Below, piece after piece: positions 35,869 to 44,101 of a DNA stretch of 64,000 nucleotides. Every line of letters starts with the position of its first letter. The stretch's first letter is position 1. Location: positions 930,001-994,000 of the forward strand of contig NZ_PDOF01000001.1 in the NCBI RefSeq assembly GCF_003226345.1, written 5' to 3'. Under the pieces are notes generated by a model. That model was not told the DNA's origin, made no database searches, and was given only the letters and a program-made list of their open reading frames with translations. This stretch comes from Alteribacter lacisalsi. GTDB lineage: Bacteria; Bacillota; Bacilli; Bacillales; Salisediminibacteriaceae. Made by a program: the position numbers and the translations under genes.

Positions 35869-35917
35869 AAAAAAAGAAGAACGGGTACGAATTCATTCGG
35901 CCCGTCCTTCTTTTTTT
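35869..35917. terminator. Bidirectional terminator, ylbO / ylbP
   Basis: AAAAAAAGAAGAACGGG pairs with CCCGTCCTTCTTTTTTT (one bulge) around a 15-base loop; T runs on both strands. Confidence 0.85.
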
Positions 35918-35924
35918 AATGCTT

Positions 35925-36419
35925 TCATTCCGTATCCGGTTCTGCTTTCTGTTCAGTAACACCTTGAGGGAACCATACATACGGATTTTCTCCCCGGTCC
36001 CGTTCTGTATCGTAAGTAAGGGGTTCAAACCCCATTCTTGACCAGAATTCATCCGAACGCTGGCGTGCGTTAGTTTTAACTGGAAGTCCAAGGGATTTTG
36101 CATAATTAACAAGTGAACTGCCGAAACTTTTTCCCTTGTAGGGCTCAAGCACTTCCAGTTTCCACAGCTCATAATAGTCCTGTGGCGGATCGAAATAACG
36201 GTCAAACTTTTTGTCAACCTTATACAGGCTCATACGTGCAACCAGTTTGTCCCCGTAGTAGACTCCGTAGAATGGTGATTCCTCATCGTTATCAACCATA
36301 TTACCTTCAAGATCTTCTTTCATGGATAATTCCTGAAGTCCATATTCACGAAAGTTTTCAAATTCTTCAAGTGTTTTAAAGTTAATACGTAAGCGCTTAA
36401 CTTCTTGGATATCAACCAT
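35925..36419 (-). CDS. ylbP: GNAT family N-acetyltransferase YlbP
   Basis: A 164-residue acetyltransferase of the GNAT fold. The acetyl-CoA binding segment is WKLEVLEPYKGKSFGSSLVN (about 91-110), with LPVKTNARQRSDEFWSRMGF after it. Substrate unknown. ATG 36419 with GGAGGGG upstream is chosen; the six codons before lack a site. It is leftward, between ylbO and panE, as ylbP in B. subtilis. Confidence 0.9.
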   Translation of the reverse strand: MVDIQEVKRLRINFKTLEEFENFREYGLQELSMKEDLEGNMVDNDEESPFYGVYYGDKLVARMSLYKVDKKFDRYFDPPQDYYELWKLEVLEPYKGKSFGSSLVNYAKSLGLPVKTNARQRSDEFWSRMGFEPLTYDTERDRGENPYVWFPQGVTEQKAEPDTE

Positions 36420-36608
36420 GGCTGTCCCCTCCAACAATTCGATTACTTCCTATTTTACTATAATAACGTTCAAATAATCTATATATTTTTAAAATTTAAA
36501 AGGCAGCAGGAGATTTTCAAAAGGAAAAACCGTGCATGAATGGAATATATGATAAAATAAACAGCAAAATAGTCCCGGTAACTGTGCGGGCAAACAGAAG
36601 GTGAACGT

Positions 36609-37514
36609 ATGAAAGTGCACATAATCGGCGGGGGGGCAGCAGGGCTGCTCGCAGCAGCTTACGCACAATCGGCAGGCATGGATGTGGGGATCATTACGAG
36701 AACAGAGAAGCAGGCACTCATGCTTCAGGAAGAAGGGCTGTCTGTTCAACATGGTCAGGAGGTCAGGAAGCACCATGTGCGTGCTGAATCATTTGAGACG
36801 GCTTCTCTGGCCGGAGCGGATATAACGATTGTTGCAGTGAAACAGTTTTCCCTGTCCCCTGTTTTGGAAAAACTCTCATCAATGGAGGCTGACGGTCCGG
36901 TCCTCTTTTTGATGAATGGCATGGGACATCTTGAAAAAGGGGCGGATGCCCTTCCGGCAAGTCCATTGTACAGCGGGGTAATGACGCATGGTGCCTTTCG
37001 TGTTGATCCTGTTACAGTCCGGCATACAGGACAAGGCATACTGAAAGCAGGAGCAGCGGGAGACGGTTATATTGATGAAGCTGTTTATGAATTATGTACC
37101 CGGCTTGATAGTGCGGGACTTCGATGCGAAACAACCGGTTCGATTGCTGATATGATGGCAGAAAAGCTTACTGTAAATGCTGTGATTAATCCTTTAACGG
37201 CAATTTATCAGGTGGAAAACGGGGCATTGTGTGATGGGGGGTTCTTTGAGATTAACGCCAGGGAACTTCACGCGGAAGTTAAGTCTGTCCTTCCAAATGC
37301 CGCCGAGTGGGACCAGGTGGAGGAGGTAATCAGAGGAACGGCAGAGAATTATTCTTCCATGTGTATGGATCTTCGGAAAGGGAGACCAACTGAGGTGGAT
37401 GCCATAACGGGGTATGTTTTGAACGCTGCACGGCAGAAGGGTGTAAAAGTGCCATTGACAGGGTTTGTACACCACTCTGTTAAAGGCCTTGAGAGGAGGC
37501 TGGCTGAGGGGTGA
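36609..37514 (+). CDS. panE: 2-dehydropantoate 2-reductase
   Basis: A 301-residue NADPH-dependent reductase making pantoate for CoA synthesis (YlbQ position). The Rossmann start is HIIGGGAAGLLAAAYA (about 4-19); VAVKQF, LMNGMGH (active site loop with N and G), and the catalytic Lys in MMAEKLTVNAVINPLTAIY are present, as is the C-terminal RGRPTEVDAITGYV-like KGRPTEVDAI. Length is normal. Its GTGA junction overlaps the next gene by four bases. Paralogues of PanE (ApbA family) exist in Bacilli, so the exact ketoacid is inferred. Confidence 0.9.
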   Translation: MKVHIIGGGAAGLLAAAYAQSAGMDVGIITRTEKQALMLQEEGLSVQHGQEVRKHHVRAESFETASLAGADITIVAVKQFSLSPVLEKLSSMEADGPVLFLMNGMGHLEKGADALPASPLYSGVMTHGAFRVDPVTVRHTGQGILKAGAAGDGYIDEAVYELCTRLDSAGLRCETTGSIADMMAEKLTVNAVINPLTAIYQVENGALCDGGFFEINARELHAEVKSVLPNAAEWDQVEEVIRGTAENYSSMCMDLRKGRPTEVDAITGYVLNAARQKGVKVPLTGFVHHSVKGLERRLAEG

Positions 37515-37888
37515 ACATTCTGGGGGGCATTGCAGCTACGCTGGTAACTGTTCCGTTTATTGCTTTCTATCTTGTCTATATTGTAACCGTTAAGCTGACA
37601 AGAAAAAAGAGTGTGGCTCTTAGGACGGCGGTGGATGGATCGCTTTTGTTTTTCATGCTGGCCGTTCACTTTTTCATCCTTGAAATCTGGGGTCTTTCTC
37701 TCATTCAGTATGTGTTCGCTCTCATGTTTCTGACGGCTATTATTTTCACATTGATTCACTGGAAAAAATATGAGGAAGTCCAATTTATCAGGATTGTCAA
37801 AGGTGTCTGGCGATTTCAGTTTGTTCTGTTCTTTGTGCTGTATTTTGTTTTGATGTTTGTCGGTTTTTATATCCGTCTTACGGCATGA
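37511..37888 (+). CDS. DUF3397 family membrane protein
   Basis: A 125-residue protein with four membrane helices (about 4-27, 42-60, 66-82 and 100-121) and a basic loop after helix 1 (KLTRKKSVALRTAVDG). It fits the DUF3397 family found before bshC in Bacilli. Start GTG 37511 overlaps the panE stop (GTGA), implying coupled translation. A perfect inverted repeat (CTTACGGCA/TGCCGTAAG) covers its stop codon but has no T run. Function unknown. Confidence 0.8.
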   Translation: MNILGGIAATLVTVPFIAFYLVYIVTVKLTRKKSVALRTAVDGSLLFFMLAVHFFILEIWGLSLIQYVFALMFLTAIIFTLIHWKKYEEVQFIRIVKGVWRFQFVLFFVLYFVLMFVGFYIRLTA

Positions 37889-37909
37889 CCATTGCCGTAA
37901 GCGGGATGA

Positions 37910-37938
37910 TTGGTCGCGATCCGATTCTCTGCTATAAT
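37910..37938 (+). promoter_or_regulatory. Candidate sigma-A promoter for bshC
   Basis: TTGGTC (37910-37915), 17-bp spacer, TATAAT (37933-37938), 62 bp before bshC. The -10 is perfect and the -35 weak. Confidence 0.5.
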
Positions 37939-38000
37939 AAACGAATGAAAATACCGGTACTCGAAATAACAGTCATCAGAAGCTGAAAGGTTGTTACGAT

Positions 38001-39632
38001 ATGGACATTCAATACGAAAGAATAAAGGGGGTTAACCCTTTTTTAGATGATTACATAGAGCAGAATGAAGAACTGCTCTCTTTTTATGACTATGGTTTCG
38101 GCACCACGGATCTTAAGGAGAGGGCAAAGGAACTATCTAACCGTCATTTTAACAGGGAGGAACTCTGTGAGGTACTCTCGGAGTATAACCGGCGGTTTAC
38201 TGACTGCAGTTTCACCTTCGATCAAATTGAAAACCTGAAGGACGAGACGTCCCTGGTGATTGCCGGCGGTCAGCAGGCCGGCCTGTTTACAGGGCCTCTT
38301 TATACAATCAATAAAATTATTTCAATACTGGTAAGTGCAGCAGATGCTGAAAAGGAACTGGGGATTCCTGTTGTTCCCGTATTCTGGATCGCCGGTGAAG
38401 ATCATGATATTGATGAGATAAACCATATCTATGTTCATTATAAGGACGAACTGAAACGGCTTTCGGTCAGAGAACGGAATGACATTAAAATTCCTGCATC
38501 GCTGCGTCCTTTGAAGAAAGATGATGTGAAAGAGAAAATGCTGGAAAGTTTTCGCCACCTGAGGGAAACAGCTTATACAGCACAGCTGCTGGACGAGTGG
38601 AACCATCATCTGGAAAACTCAGAAACGTACGTGGATTTTTTTGCCTCTCTCGTCCATCATCTCTTTAAGGGAACGGGAATAGTCCTTATGGACGCGCAGG
38701 ATCAAGCGGTCCGGAAGCTCGAACAACCGTTCTTCCGGGAGCTCGTAAAGCGGAACGGGGAGCTTCGGGATGCTTTTGTGATGTGTGCAGAAAAGTTCAG
38801 AGAAGCCGGGTTCGGTGAACCTGTAACGGCAGATCCGGATCTGTCCCACTTGTTCTGTCACGAAAATGGTGAACGGCTTCTCCTTTATGCAAAGGATGAA
38901 GAGGGGGGGTTCTCAGACCGTGAAGGCCGTATTGAACTAACTGCCGGGGAACTGGCTGACAAGGCGGATGATCACGCAGGCCTCTTAAGCAACAACGTGG
39001 TTTCAAGGCCGTTAATGCAGGAGTGGCTTCTGCCGGTCCTCGGGTTTATTTCCGGCCCGGGCGAAATAAAATACTGGGGAACACTCGGGGAGGCATTTCG
39101 TGTCTTCGGCTTTAAAATGCCGCCGCTGCTTCCGCGGATGCAGGTGAGTGTTGTTGACCGGCGGACGCAGCGGTATGCAGACCGGCTTGGGATCAGCACC
39201 ATTAACGCTGTTTCCTCCGGAGCCGACAGTGAAAAAGAACGTTGGAGAGAGGAGCGGGAACCGTCTGATTATACCTCCCTTTTTGAAGAGGCAGAGGCAC
39301 AGGCGGCAGAAGTCATCCGTCAATTGGCTGCCAAACTCCGGAAAGAAAAAGAGGCCTCGATTGCTTCGGACGTTTTTGAGAATGAGTTCCGGGGAACAAT
39401 TGAGCGGTATAAAAAAGCAGTTGACCGTAATGTGTACAGGAATCTCGAACCCGGTCTAACCGGATTCGACAGTATTACAGCTGCTCTTCATCCTGAAGGT
39501 GGTCTCCAGGAAAGGATCGTGAATGTTCTGCCGTTTCTGAATGAATACGGCCCGGACCTGATCAGGACAATGACGTTTCGAATACGTGAAGACTCACCTG
39601 ACATAAAAATGCATACGATTGTCTATATTTAG
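38001..39632 (+). CDS. bshC: Bacillithiol biosynthesis cysteine-adding enzyme BshC
   Basis: A 543-residue enzyme that adds cysteine to GlcN-malate in the last step of bacillithiol synthesis, the thiol buffer of Bacilli. Recognisable segments are AGGQQAGLFTGPLYTINKI (about 91-109), PVFWIAGEDHDIDEINH (about 129-145), the long C-terminal coiled coil and the GPDLIRTMTF end. The nucleotide-binding core resembles cysteinyl-tRNA synthetases. The ribosome site is modest (GAAAGG). It lies before mraZ, as yllA/bshC in B. subtilis, and ends with its own terminator. Confidence 0.95.
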   Translation: MDIQYERIKGVNPFLDDYIEQNEELLSFYDYGFGTTDLKERAKELSNRHFNREELCEVLSEYNRRFTDCSFTFDQIENLKDETSLVIAGGQQAGLFTGPLYTINKIISILVSAADAEKELGIPVVPVFWIAGEDHDIDEINHIYVHYKDELKRLSVRERNDIKIPASLRPLKKDDVKEKMLESFRHLRETAYTAQLLDEWNHHLENSETYVDFFASLVHHLFKGTGIVLMDAQDQAVRKLEQPFFRELVKRNGELRDAFVMCAEKFREAGFGEPVTADPDLSHLFCHENGERLLLYAKDEEGGFSDREGRIELTAGELADKADDHAGLLSNNVVSRPLMQEWLLPVLGFISGPGEIKYWGTLGEAFRVFGFKMPPLLPRMQVSVVDRRTQRYADRLGISTINAVSSGADSEKERWREEREPSDYTSLFEEAEAQAAEVIRQLAAKLRKEKEASIASDVFENEFRGTIERYKKAVDRNVYRNLEPGLTGFDSITAALHPEGGLQERIVNVLPFLNEYGPDLIRTMTFRIREDSPDIKMHTIVYI

Positions 39633-39639
39633 ACCTGTG

Positions 39640-39665
39640 CCGCAGAGAATTTCTCTGCGGTTTTT
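39640..39665 (+). terminator. Terminator after bshC
   Basis: CCGCAGAGAA TTTCTCTGCGG with TTTTT after it. Confidence 0.88.
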
Positions 39666-39698
39666 ATGTGGATAAAACCGACACGATTATTGCTGAGA

Positions 39699-39736
39699 TC
39701 CACCTTACTCCACTCCCTTCCCCACCTTCTCCCACT
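39699..39736 (-). promoter_or_regulatory. Possible second MraZ-box array, minus strand
   Basis: On the minus strand TGGG, TGGG, TGGA and TGGA occur with starts 10, 12 and 10 bp apart (plus-strand CCCA/TCCA at 39731, 39721, 39709 and 39699). This is the spacing of MraZ operators, about 175 bp upstream of the plus-strand array before mraZ. Confidence 0.4.
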
Positions 39737-39910
39737 TCCGGAAATCATGTTTAATTCTATACCGCCGGTACCTGTGAATAAAGCCAGAAAATCCTTGATA
39801 TAAAAGGGTTCTACGTATACTTTCAGGGATTACTAAGCAGAGGTCAACTGTATAAGACTTAGTAAAGTACAAAAAAATATTTCAGTTTCAAAACTTATTT
39901 CAAAAAGAAG

Positions 39911-39956
39911 TGGAGGAAAGTGGGGGGATGTGGTAAATTAGTGATAAGAAGTGGGG
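39911..39956 (+). promoter_or_regulatory. MraZ operator (TGG direct repeats) upstream of mraZ
   Basis: TGGAG, TGGGG and TGGTA start at 39911, 39921 and 39931, exactly 10 bp apart, and another TGGGG follows at 39952. MraZ is known to bind 3-4 direct TGGG-N5-6 repeats upstream of its own gene and autoregulate the dcw operon. Confidence 0.6.
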
Positions 39957-39971
39957 GAGGGGGTGCCGCAG

Positions 39972-40403
39972 ATGTTTATGGGAGAGTATCGTCACAATAT
40001 TGACGAGAAAGGCAGGATGATTATCCCTGCCAAATTCCGTGAAAATCTCGGCTCCTCCTTCGTGATAACAAGAGGGTTGGATCAATGTTTGTTTGTTTAT
40101 CCCGAAGAAGAATGGAGACACTTAGAACAGAAGCTTAAAGCGCTGCCTTTTACAAAAAAAGATGCGCGGGCATTTACACGATTCTTCTTTTCCGGTGCTG
40201 CTGAGTGTGAATTGGACAAGCAGGGACGGGCCAATATTGCCGGTGTGCTCAGGTCATATGCCAAGCTCGAAAAAGAATGTGTTGTTATTGGTGTTTCAAA
40301 CCGTGTGGAAATATGGAGTAAGGAAATCTGGGAAACATATGTAGAAGAATCCGAAGACTCCTTCGCTGAAATCGCGGAGGGAATCGTAGATTTTGATTTG
40401 TAA
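39972..40403 (+). CDS. mraZ: MraZ transcriptional regulator
   Basis: A 143-residue DNA-binding protein made of two SpoVT/AbrB-like halves (about 3-60 and 75-125): [20 protein letters not shown] with [15 protein letters not shown], then [20 protein letters not shown]. It autoregulates the division and cell wall operon through the TGG repeats upstream. ATG 39972 is preceded by GGGGGAGGGGG; upstream codons are not conserved. It leads into rsmH, 25 bp apart. Confidence 0.96.
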   Translation: MFMGEYRHNIDEKGRMIIPAKFRENLGSSFVITRGLDQCLFVYPEEEWRHLEQKLKALPFTKKDARAFTRFFFSGAAECELDKQGRANIAGVLRSYAKLEKECVVIGVSNRVEIWSKEIWETYVEESEDSFAEIAEGIVDFDL

Positions 40404-40428
40404 ATGTAAAAAAGGACAGGTGCAGCAG

Positions 40429-41376
40429 ATGTTTGAACACGAAACGGTACTTAGGGAAGAAACAGTAGAAGGGCTTAATGTGAAGCCTGACGGCGTATAT
40501 GTGGATTGCACGCTCGGAGGAGGCGGCCACAGTGAGAGGATTGTCCGGGAATTAAGTGAAAAAGGCAGACTCATTGCCTTTGATCAGGACGACCGGGCAC
40601 TTGAAGCTGCCAAAGAACGATTGGAACCTTACAGGGAACGGATTACATTCATACGTTCAAACTTCCGCCACATAAAAGAAGAACTTGCATCCATCGGTGT
40701 AACAAATGTAGATGGTGTAGTGTTTGATCTCGGTGTATCTTCACCGCAGTTTGATGAAGCAGACCGGGGGTTCAGCTACCGCTACGATTCACCGCTGGAT
40801 ATGAGAATGGATCAGACGCAGGAACTGACCGCTTTTACGGTAATTAATGAATGGTCATTTCACGATCTGATGCGTATCATCAGCCGTTATGGTGAGGAAC
40901 GTTTTGCAAAACAGATCGCCAGAAAAATAGAAGCAAGGAGAGAAGAAAAGGCGGTCGAAACCACAGGGGAGCTTGTAGACATTATTAAGGATGCCATTCC
41001 TGCTCCTGCAAGACGAAAAGGGGGACATCCGGCTAAACGGACGTTTCAGGCGATTCGTATTGCAGTAAATGAAGAACTCGATGTTTTTGAGCAGGCACTT
41101 AAGGATGCCATTGAACTGACTGCACCTGGCGGCCGGATTGCTGTGATTACTTTTCACTCTCTTGAGGACCGGATTTGCAAGCATGTGTTCAAGTCAAGAA
41201 GCTCAACACCTGACCTGCCGAAGGGGCTGCCTGTCATACCTGAAGAATTTGAACCGGAACTGTCCCTCGTGTCGCGAAAGCCGATTACGGCAGATAAAGA
41301 AGAAATAGAGAGAAATCCAAGAGCGAAATCCGCAAAACTGCGGATCGCAGAGAAAACCCAGGGGAGGGGTAAATGA
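40429..41376 (+). CDS. rsmH: 16S rRNA (cytosine1402-N4)-methyltransferase RsmH
   Basis: A 315-residue SAM-dependent enzyme (MraW). [14 protein letters not shown] (about 25-38) is the SAM motif; [25 protein letters not shown], and the [20 protein letters not shown] block (about 200-219) with FHSLEDR are diagnostic. ATG 40429 with AAGGACAGGTG upstream is preferred. Its stop overlaps ftsL (ATGA). Confidence 0.96.
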   Translation: MFEHETVLREETVEGLNVKPDGVYVDCTLGGGGHSERIVRELSEKGRLIAFDQDDRALEAAKERLEPYRERITFIRSNFRHIKEELASIGVTNVDGVVFDLGVSSPQFDEADRGFSYRYDSPLDMRMDQTQELTAFTVINEWSFHDLMRIISRYGEERFAKQIARKIEARREEKAVETTGELVDIIKDAIPAPARRKGGHPAKRTFQAIRIAVNEELDVFEQALKDAIELTAPGGRIAVITFHSLEDRICKHVFKSRSSTPDLPKGLPVIPEEFEPELSLVSRKPITADKEEIERNPRAKSAKLRIAEKTQGRGK

Positions 41377-41753
41377 TGAGTGCAGCCAGACAGCATTTAC
41401 ATGAGCGGCACATACAGCAATCGCCGCGGCGCGAAACGAAAACCGTCAGACAGCGTGTGTTTAAAGGCGGAATTACAAAAGGTGAAAAGATTCTTTACCC
41501 ACTGGCACTGCTTGCAGTATTGTTTGCAGCCTATATGGTAATCTCGAACTACGCATCCATTTACATCGCCAACCACGAAATCCAGCAGACTGAAACGGTG
41601 ATTGCCAGCCAGGCGTCCGTCAATGAAGGTCTGTCACTCCAGGTAAAAGGCCTTTCCGAACCAGACCGGATTCTTTCTATCGCCCAGAACGAACTGGGGA
41701 TGACTTTAAGTGATCAAAATGTTAAAGTCATTCAGAGTCAGAATCTGGATTAA
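41373..41753 (+). CDS. ftsL: Cell division protein FtsL
   Basis: A 126-residue bitopic membrane protein of the divisome. A basic cytoplasmic N-terminus (about 1-37) is followed by one helix (about 40-60, [17 protein letters not shown]) and an extracellular leucine-zipper-like coil ending [20 protein letters not shown]. It forms the DivIC/DivIB complex. ATG 41373 overlaps the rsmH stop; ATG 41376 is an equal alternative. Followed 17 bp later by pbpB. Confidence 0.93.
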   Translation: MMSAARQHLHERHIQQSPRRETKTVRQRVFKGGITKGEKILYPLALLAVLFAAYMVISNYASIYIANHEIQQTETVIASQASVNEGLSLQVKGLSEPDRILSIAQNELGMTLSDQNVKVIQSQNLD

Positions 41754-41770
41754 CGGAGCAGGTGTATAAA

Positions 41771-43987
41771 ATGGAAGTCATAAAAAGCAGGAAGATTACT
41801 TGGCGTGCCCTTGGGATACTGGTAATCTTCCTTTTATTTATTGCAGGCGTATTTGGCAGGTTTGTCTATATTCAGGCAGCAAAGGAAGTGCAGGATGAGG
41901 ATCTTCAGGCACTGATTGAACAGCGCTGGTCACACAGCCATGCGATCGAAGCAAAACGGGGGTCCATTCTTGACAGGGAGGGGAACGCCGTTGCAGAAGA
42001 AGTCGCATCCTACAGTCTAATTGCCATTTTAAATCAGGACTACTCAAGCCATGTGAGTGATCCGGCAGGTACAGCAGAAGCGATTGCCGGGGTTCTTGAG
42101 CTGGATGCAGCCTCCCTTACGGAGCGCCTGGACCGGGACGATCTTTATCAAGTGGAAATTCCAGGTGCCAGATACTTAAGTGTTGAACAGCGGGACGAAA
42201 TTGAGGCTCTTGAACTCGACGGTATCACTTTCAGGAAAGATCCGCGTCGTTTTTATCCGAATCAGACATTTGCATCTCATATCATAGGATATACGGAGCG
42301 GGACATGAGTGAAGCCCGTATGGGTCTCGAAGCGAGCCTGGACGAATACTTGAGTGAAGAGGATGGCAGGATTACCTATCAGCGCGATGGAGAGGGTCGC
42401 CGTCTCGCCGGCGGTGATAACATTATTGACCCGGCTCGAAACGGGTACGATGTTCAGCTTACGATTGATCATAAAATTCAGATGGTGCTGGAGCAGGCCC
42501 TCACTCAGGTTGATGAGGATTATTCCCCTGAGCGGATGATTGGAATTGTAGCAGATCCAAAAACAGGTGAAATCCTGGCTATGAGTAACCGTCCAAGCTT
42601 CAACCCGAACGAATACGAATCGATTACCAACTATACCAATTTTGCAGTCTCCTCAAGATTCGAACCTGGTTCAACTATTAAAACCTTCTCTCTTGCAGCA
42701 GCAATTGAAGAAGGTGTTTACGATGGGGACGAACTTTACCAGTCCGGAACGTACCAGATTGGACCGGACCGGATTCCTGATCACAATGCAGGTCAGGGCT
42801 GGGGAGAGATTACATTCGATGAAGGGTTCCTGCGTTCTTCCAACGTTGCTTTTTCAAAGCTTGCCCTTGAAAAGCTGGATCCGGATACGCTGTTTGAGTA
42901 TATAGATGCATTTGGATTCAGAGAGCCAACAGGGATCGACCTTCCCCAGGAAGCATCGAGTGCGGTTGCTGATTTCAGACCAATTGATGCAGCGACAACA
43001 GCCTTTGGACAGGGGTCGGCTGTAACCCCGATTCAGCAGGTACAGGCTGCAACAGCGATTGCAAACGGCGGACAGATGATGAAACCTTACGTTGTGGACA
43101 GTATTATTGATCCTGAAACTGGAGAAGCGGTTCAGAAAACGGAGCCTGAAATTGCAGGCAGTCCAATTTCAGAGCAGACTGCCTCCAGTGTTCTTGAACT
43201 GATGGAGCGGGTGGTTTCCGACTCTGCAGGAACAGGTCAGCCATATGCCATTGACGGGTTTGATATTGCCGGAAAGACAGGAACAGCCCAGATAAACAAT
43301 CCTGACGGCCCAGGGAGACTGACCGGTCACGGAAACCACATCTATTCCTTCATGGGTATGGCACCTGCTGATGATCCGGAAGTGGTGGTTTATGTGGCGG
43401 TGGACCGTCCTGAAATCCAGCCCCATGAGAGCGGCTCAATTCCAGTTTCAAAAGTTTTTAAACCTGTCATGCAGCAGAGCCTTCAGTATTTGAACATTGT
43501 GCCCCAGACCTCAGAAGAAGCCCAGGTGGTCGATTCCGGGACACAGATGGACAACTTATCCGGAAAAAATGCCGCTGCTGCAGCGGAAACGCTTGAAAAT
43601 GCCGGTTTAACCCCAGTTGTCATCGGGGAAAACGATAACGTAGTTTCACAGTTTCCTGCAGCAGATGAGCAGGTGCTCCGTGGCGAGAAGGTTTTTCTTC
43701 TGACTGATTCAGATGAATATACGATGCCTGATTTTTCAGGCTGGTCGAGCAGAGACGTTCATACGTGGGCGAATCTCGCTGACGTGGCGCTTACAGCCGA
43801 AGGCAGCGGGTTTGTTACCGCCCAGAGTATTGCCGCTGGTGATACCGTATCTGCAGGTCAGCATATTCTCCTCGAACTCGGACAGAGCACCGAACCGTCA
43901 AACGCCGATTCTGTGATCGAAGAGACGGAGGCTGAGGGAGATCAGGAAGATGCGGAGGATGAAGAAGACGATTTCTTTATGGATTAA
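41771..43987 (+). CDS. pbpB: Penicillin-binding protein 2B (division transpeptidase)
   Basis: A 738-residue class B PBP (FtsI) that cross-links septal peptidoglycan. One N-terminal membrane helix (about 12-32), a dimerisation domain, and the transpeptidase with catalytic SxxK in PGSTIK (near 298), SSN near 355 and KTG near 501. Two C-terminal PASTA domains (about 590-700) follow, then a strongly acidic tail (EETEAEGDQEDAEDEEDD) beyond PASTA that I would not expect in B. subtilis PBP2B. ATG 41771 is preferred over GTG 41762, which abuts GGAG. It precedes spoVD. Confidence 0.96.
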   Translation: MEVIKSRKITWRALGILVIFLLFIAGVFGRFVYIQAAKEVQDEDLQALIEQRWSHSHAIEAKRGSILDREGNAVAEEVASYSLIAILNQDYSSHVSDPAGTAEAIAGVLELDAASLTERLDRDDLYQVEIPGARYLSVEQRDEIEALELDGITFRKDPRRFYPNQTFASHIIGYTERDMSEARMGLEASLDEYLSEEDGRITYQRDGEGRRLAGGDNIIDPARNGYDVQLTIDHKIQMVLEQALTQVDEDYSPERMIGIVADPKTGEILAMSNRPSFNPNEYESITNYTNFAVSSRFEPGSTIKTFSLAAAIEEGVYDGDELYQSGTYQIGPDRIPDHNAGQGWGEITFDEGFLRSSNVAFSKLALEKLDPDTLFEYIDAFGFREPTGIDLPQEASSAVADFRPIDAATTAFGQGSAVTPIQQVQAATAIANGGQMMKPYVVDSIIDPETGEAVQKTEPEIAGSPISEQTASSVLELMERVVSDSAGTGQPYAIDGFDIAGKTGTAQINNPDGPGRLTGHGNHIYSFMGMAPADDPEVVVYVAVDRPEIQPHESGSIPVSKVFKPVMQQSLQYLNIVPQTSEEAQVVDSGTQMDNLSGKNAAAAAETLENAGLTPVVIGENDNVVSQFPAADEQVLRGEKVFLLTDSDEYTMPDFSGWSSRDVHTWANLADVALTAEGSGFVTAQSIAAGDTVSAGQHILLELGQSTEPSNADSVIEETEAEGDQEDAEDEEDDFFMD

Positions 43988-44027
43988 AATCACATCAGGA
44001 TTTATCCGATACCCGTAAGCAAACCGT

Positions 44028-44051
44028 GAGGACAGGTTCTAACCTGTCCTC
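44028..44051 (+). terminator. Hairpin between pbpB and spoVD
   Basis: GAGGACAGGTT and AACCTGTCCTC form a perfect stem, followed by TATTTA only. It may attenuate vegetative transcription before the sporulation gene spoVD. Confidence 0.5.
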
Positions 44052-44101
44052 TATTTACATAAATGTGAACCAAGCCGGTTTGAGAGGAAGGTTCATGAGA
44101 T

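Noticed and set aside
37878-37902. Perfect inverted repeat over the DUF3397 stop codon
   Set aside because: Good 9-bp stem but no T run after it; could be chance or mRNA stability, so not called as terminator.
44000-44100. Sigma-E promoter before spoVD
   Set aside because: CATAAATG is a weak -10 match and no suitable -35 is seen, so no call was made.
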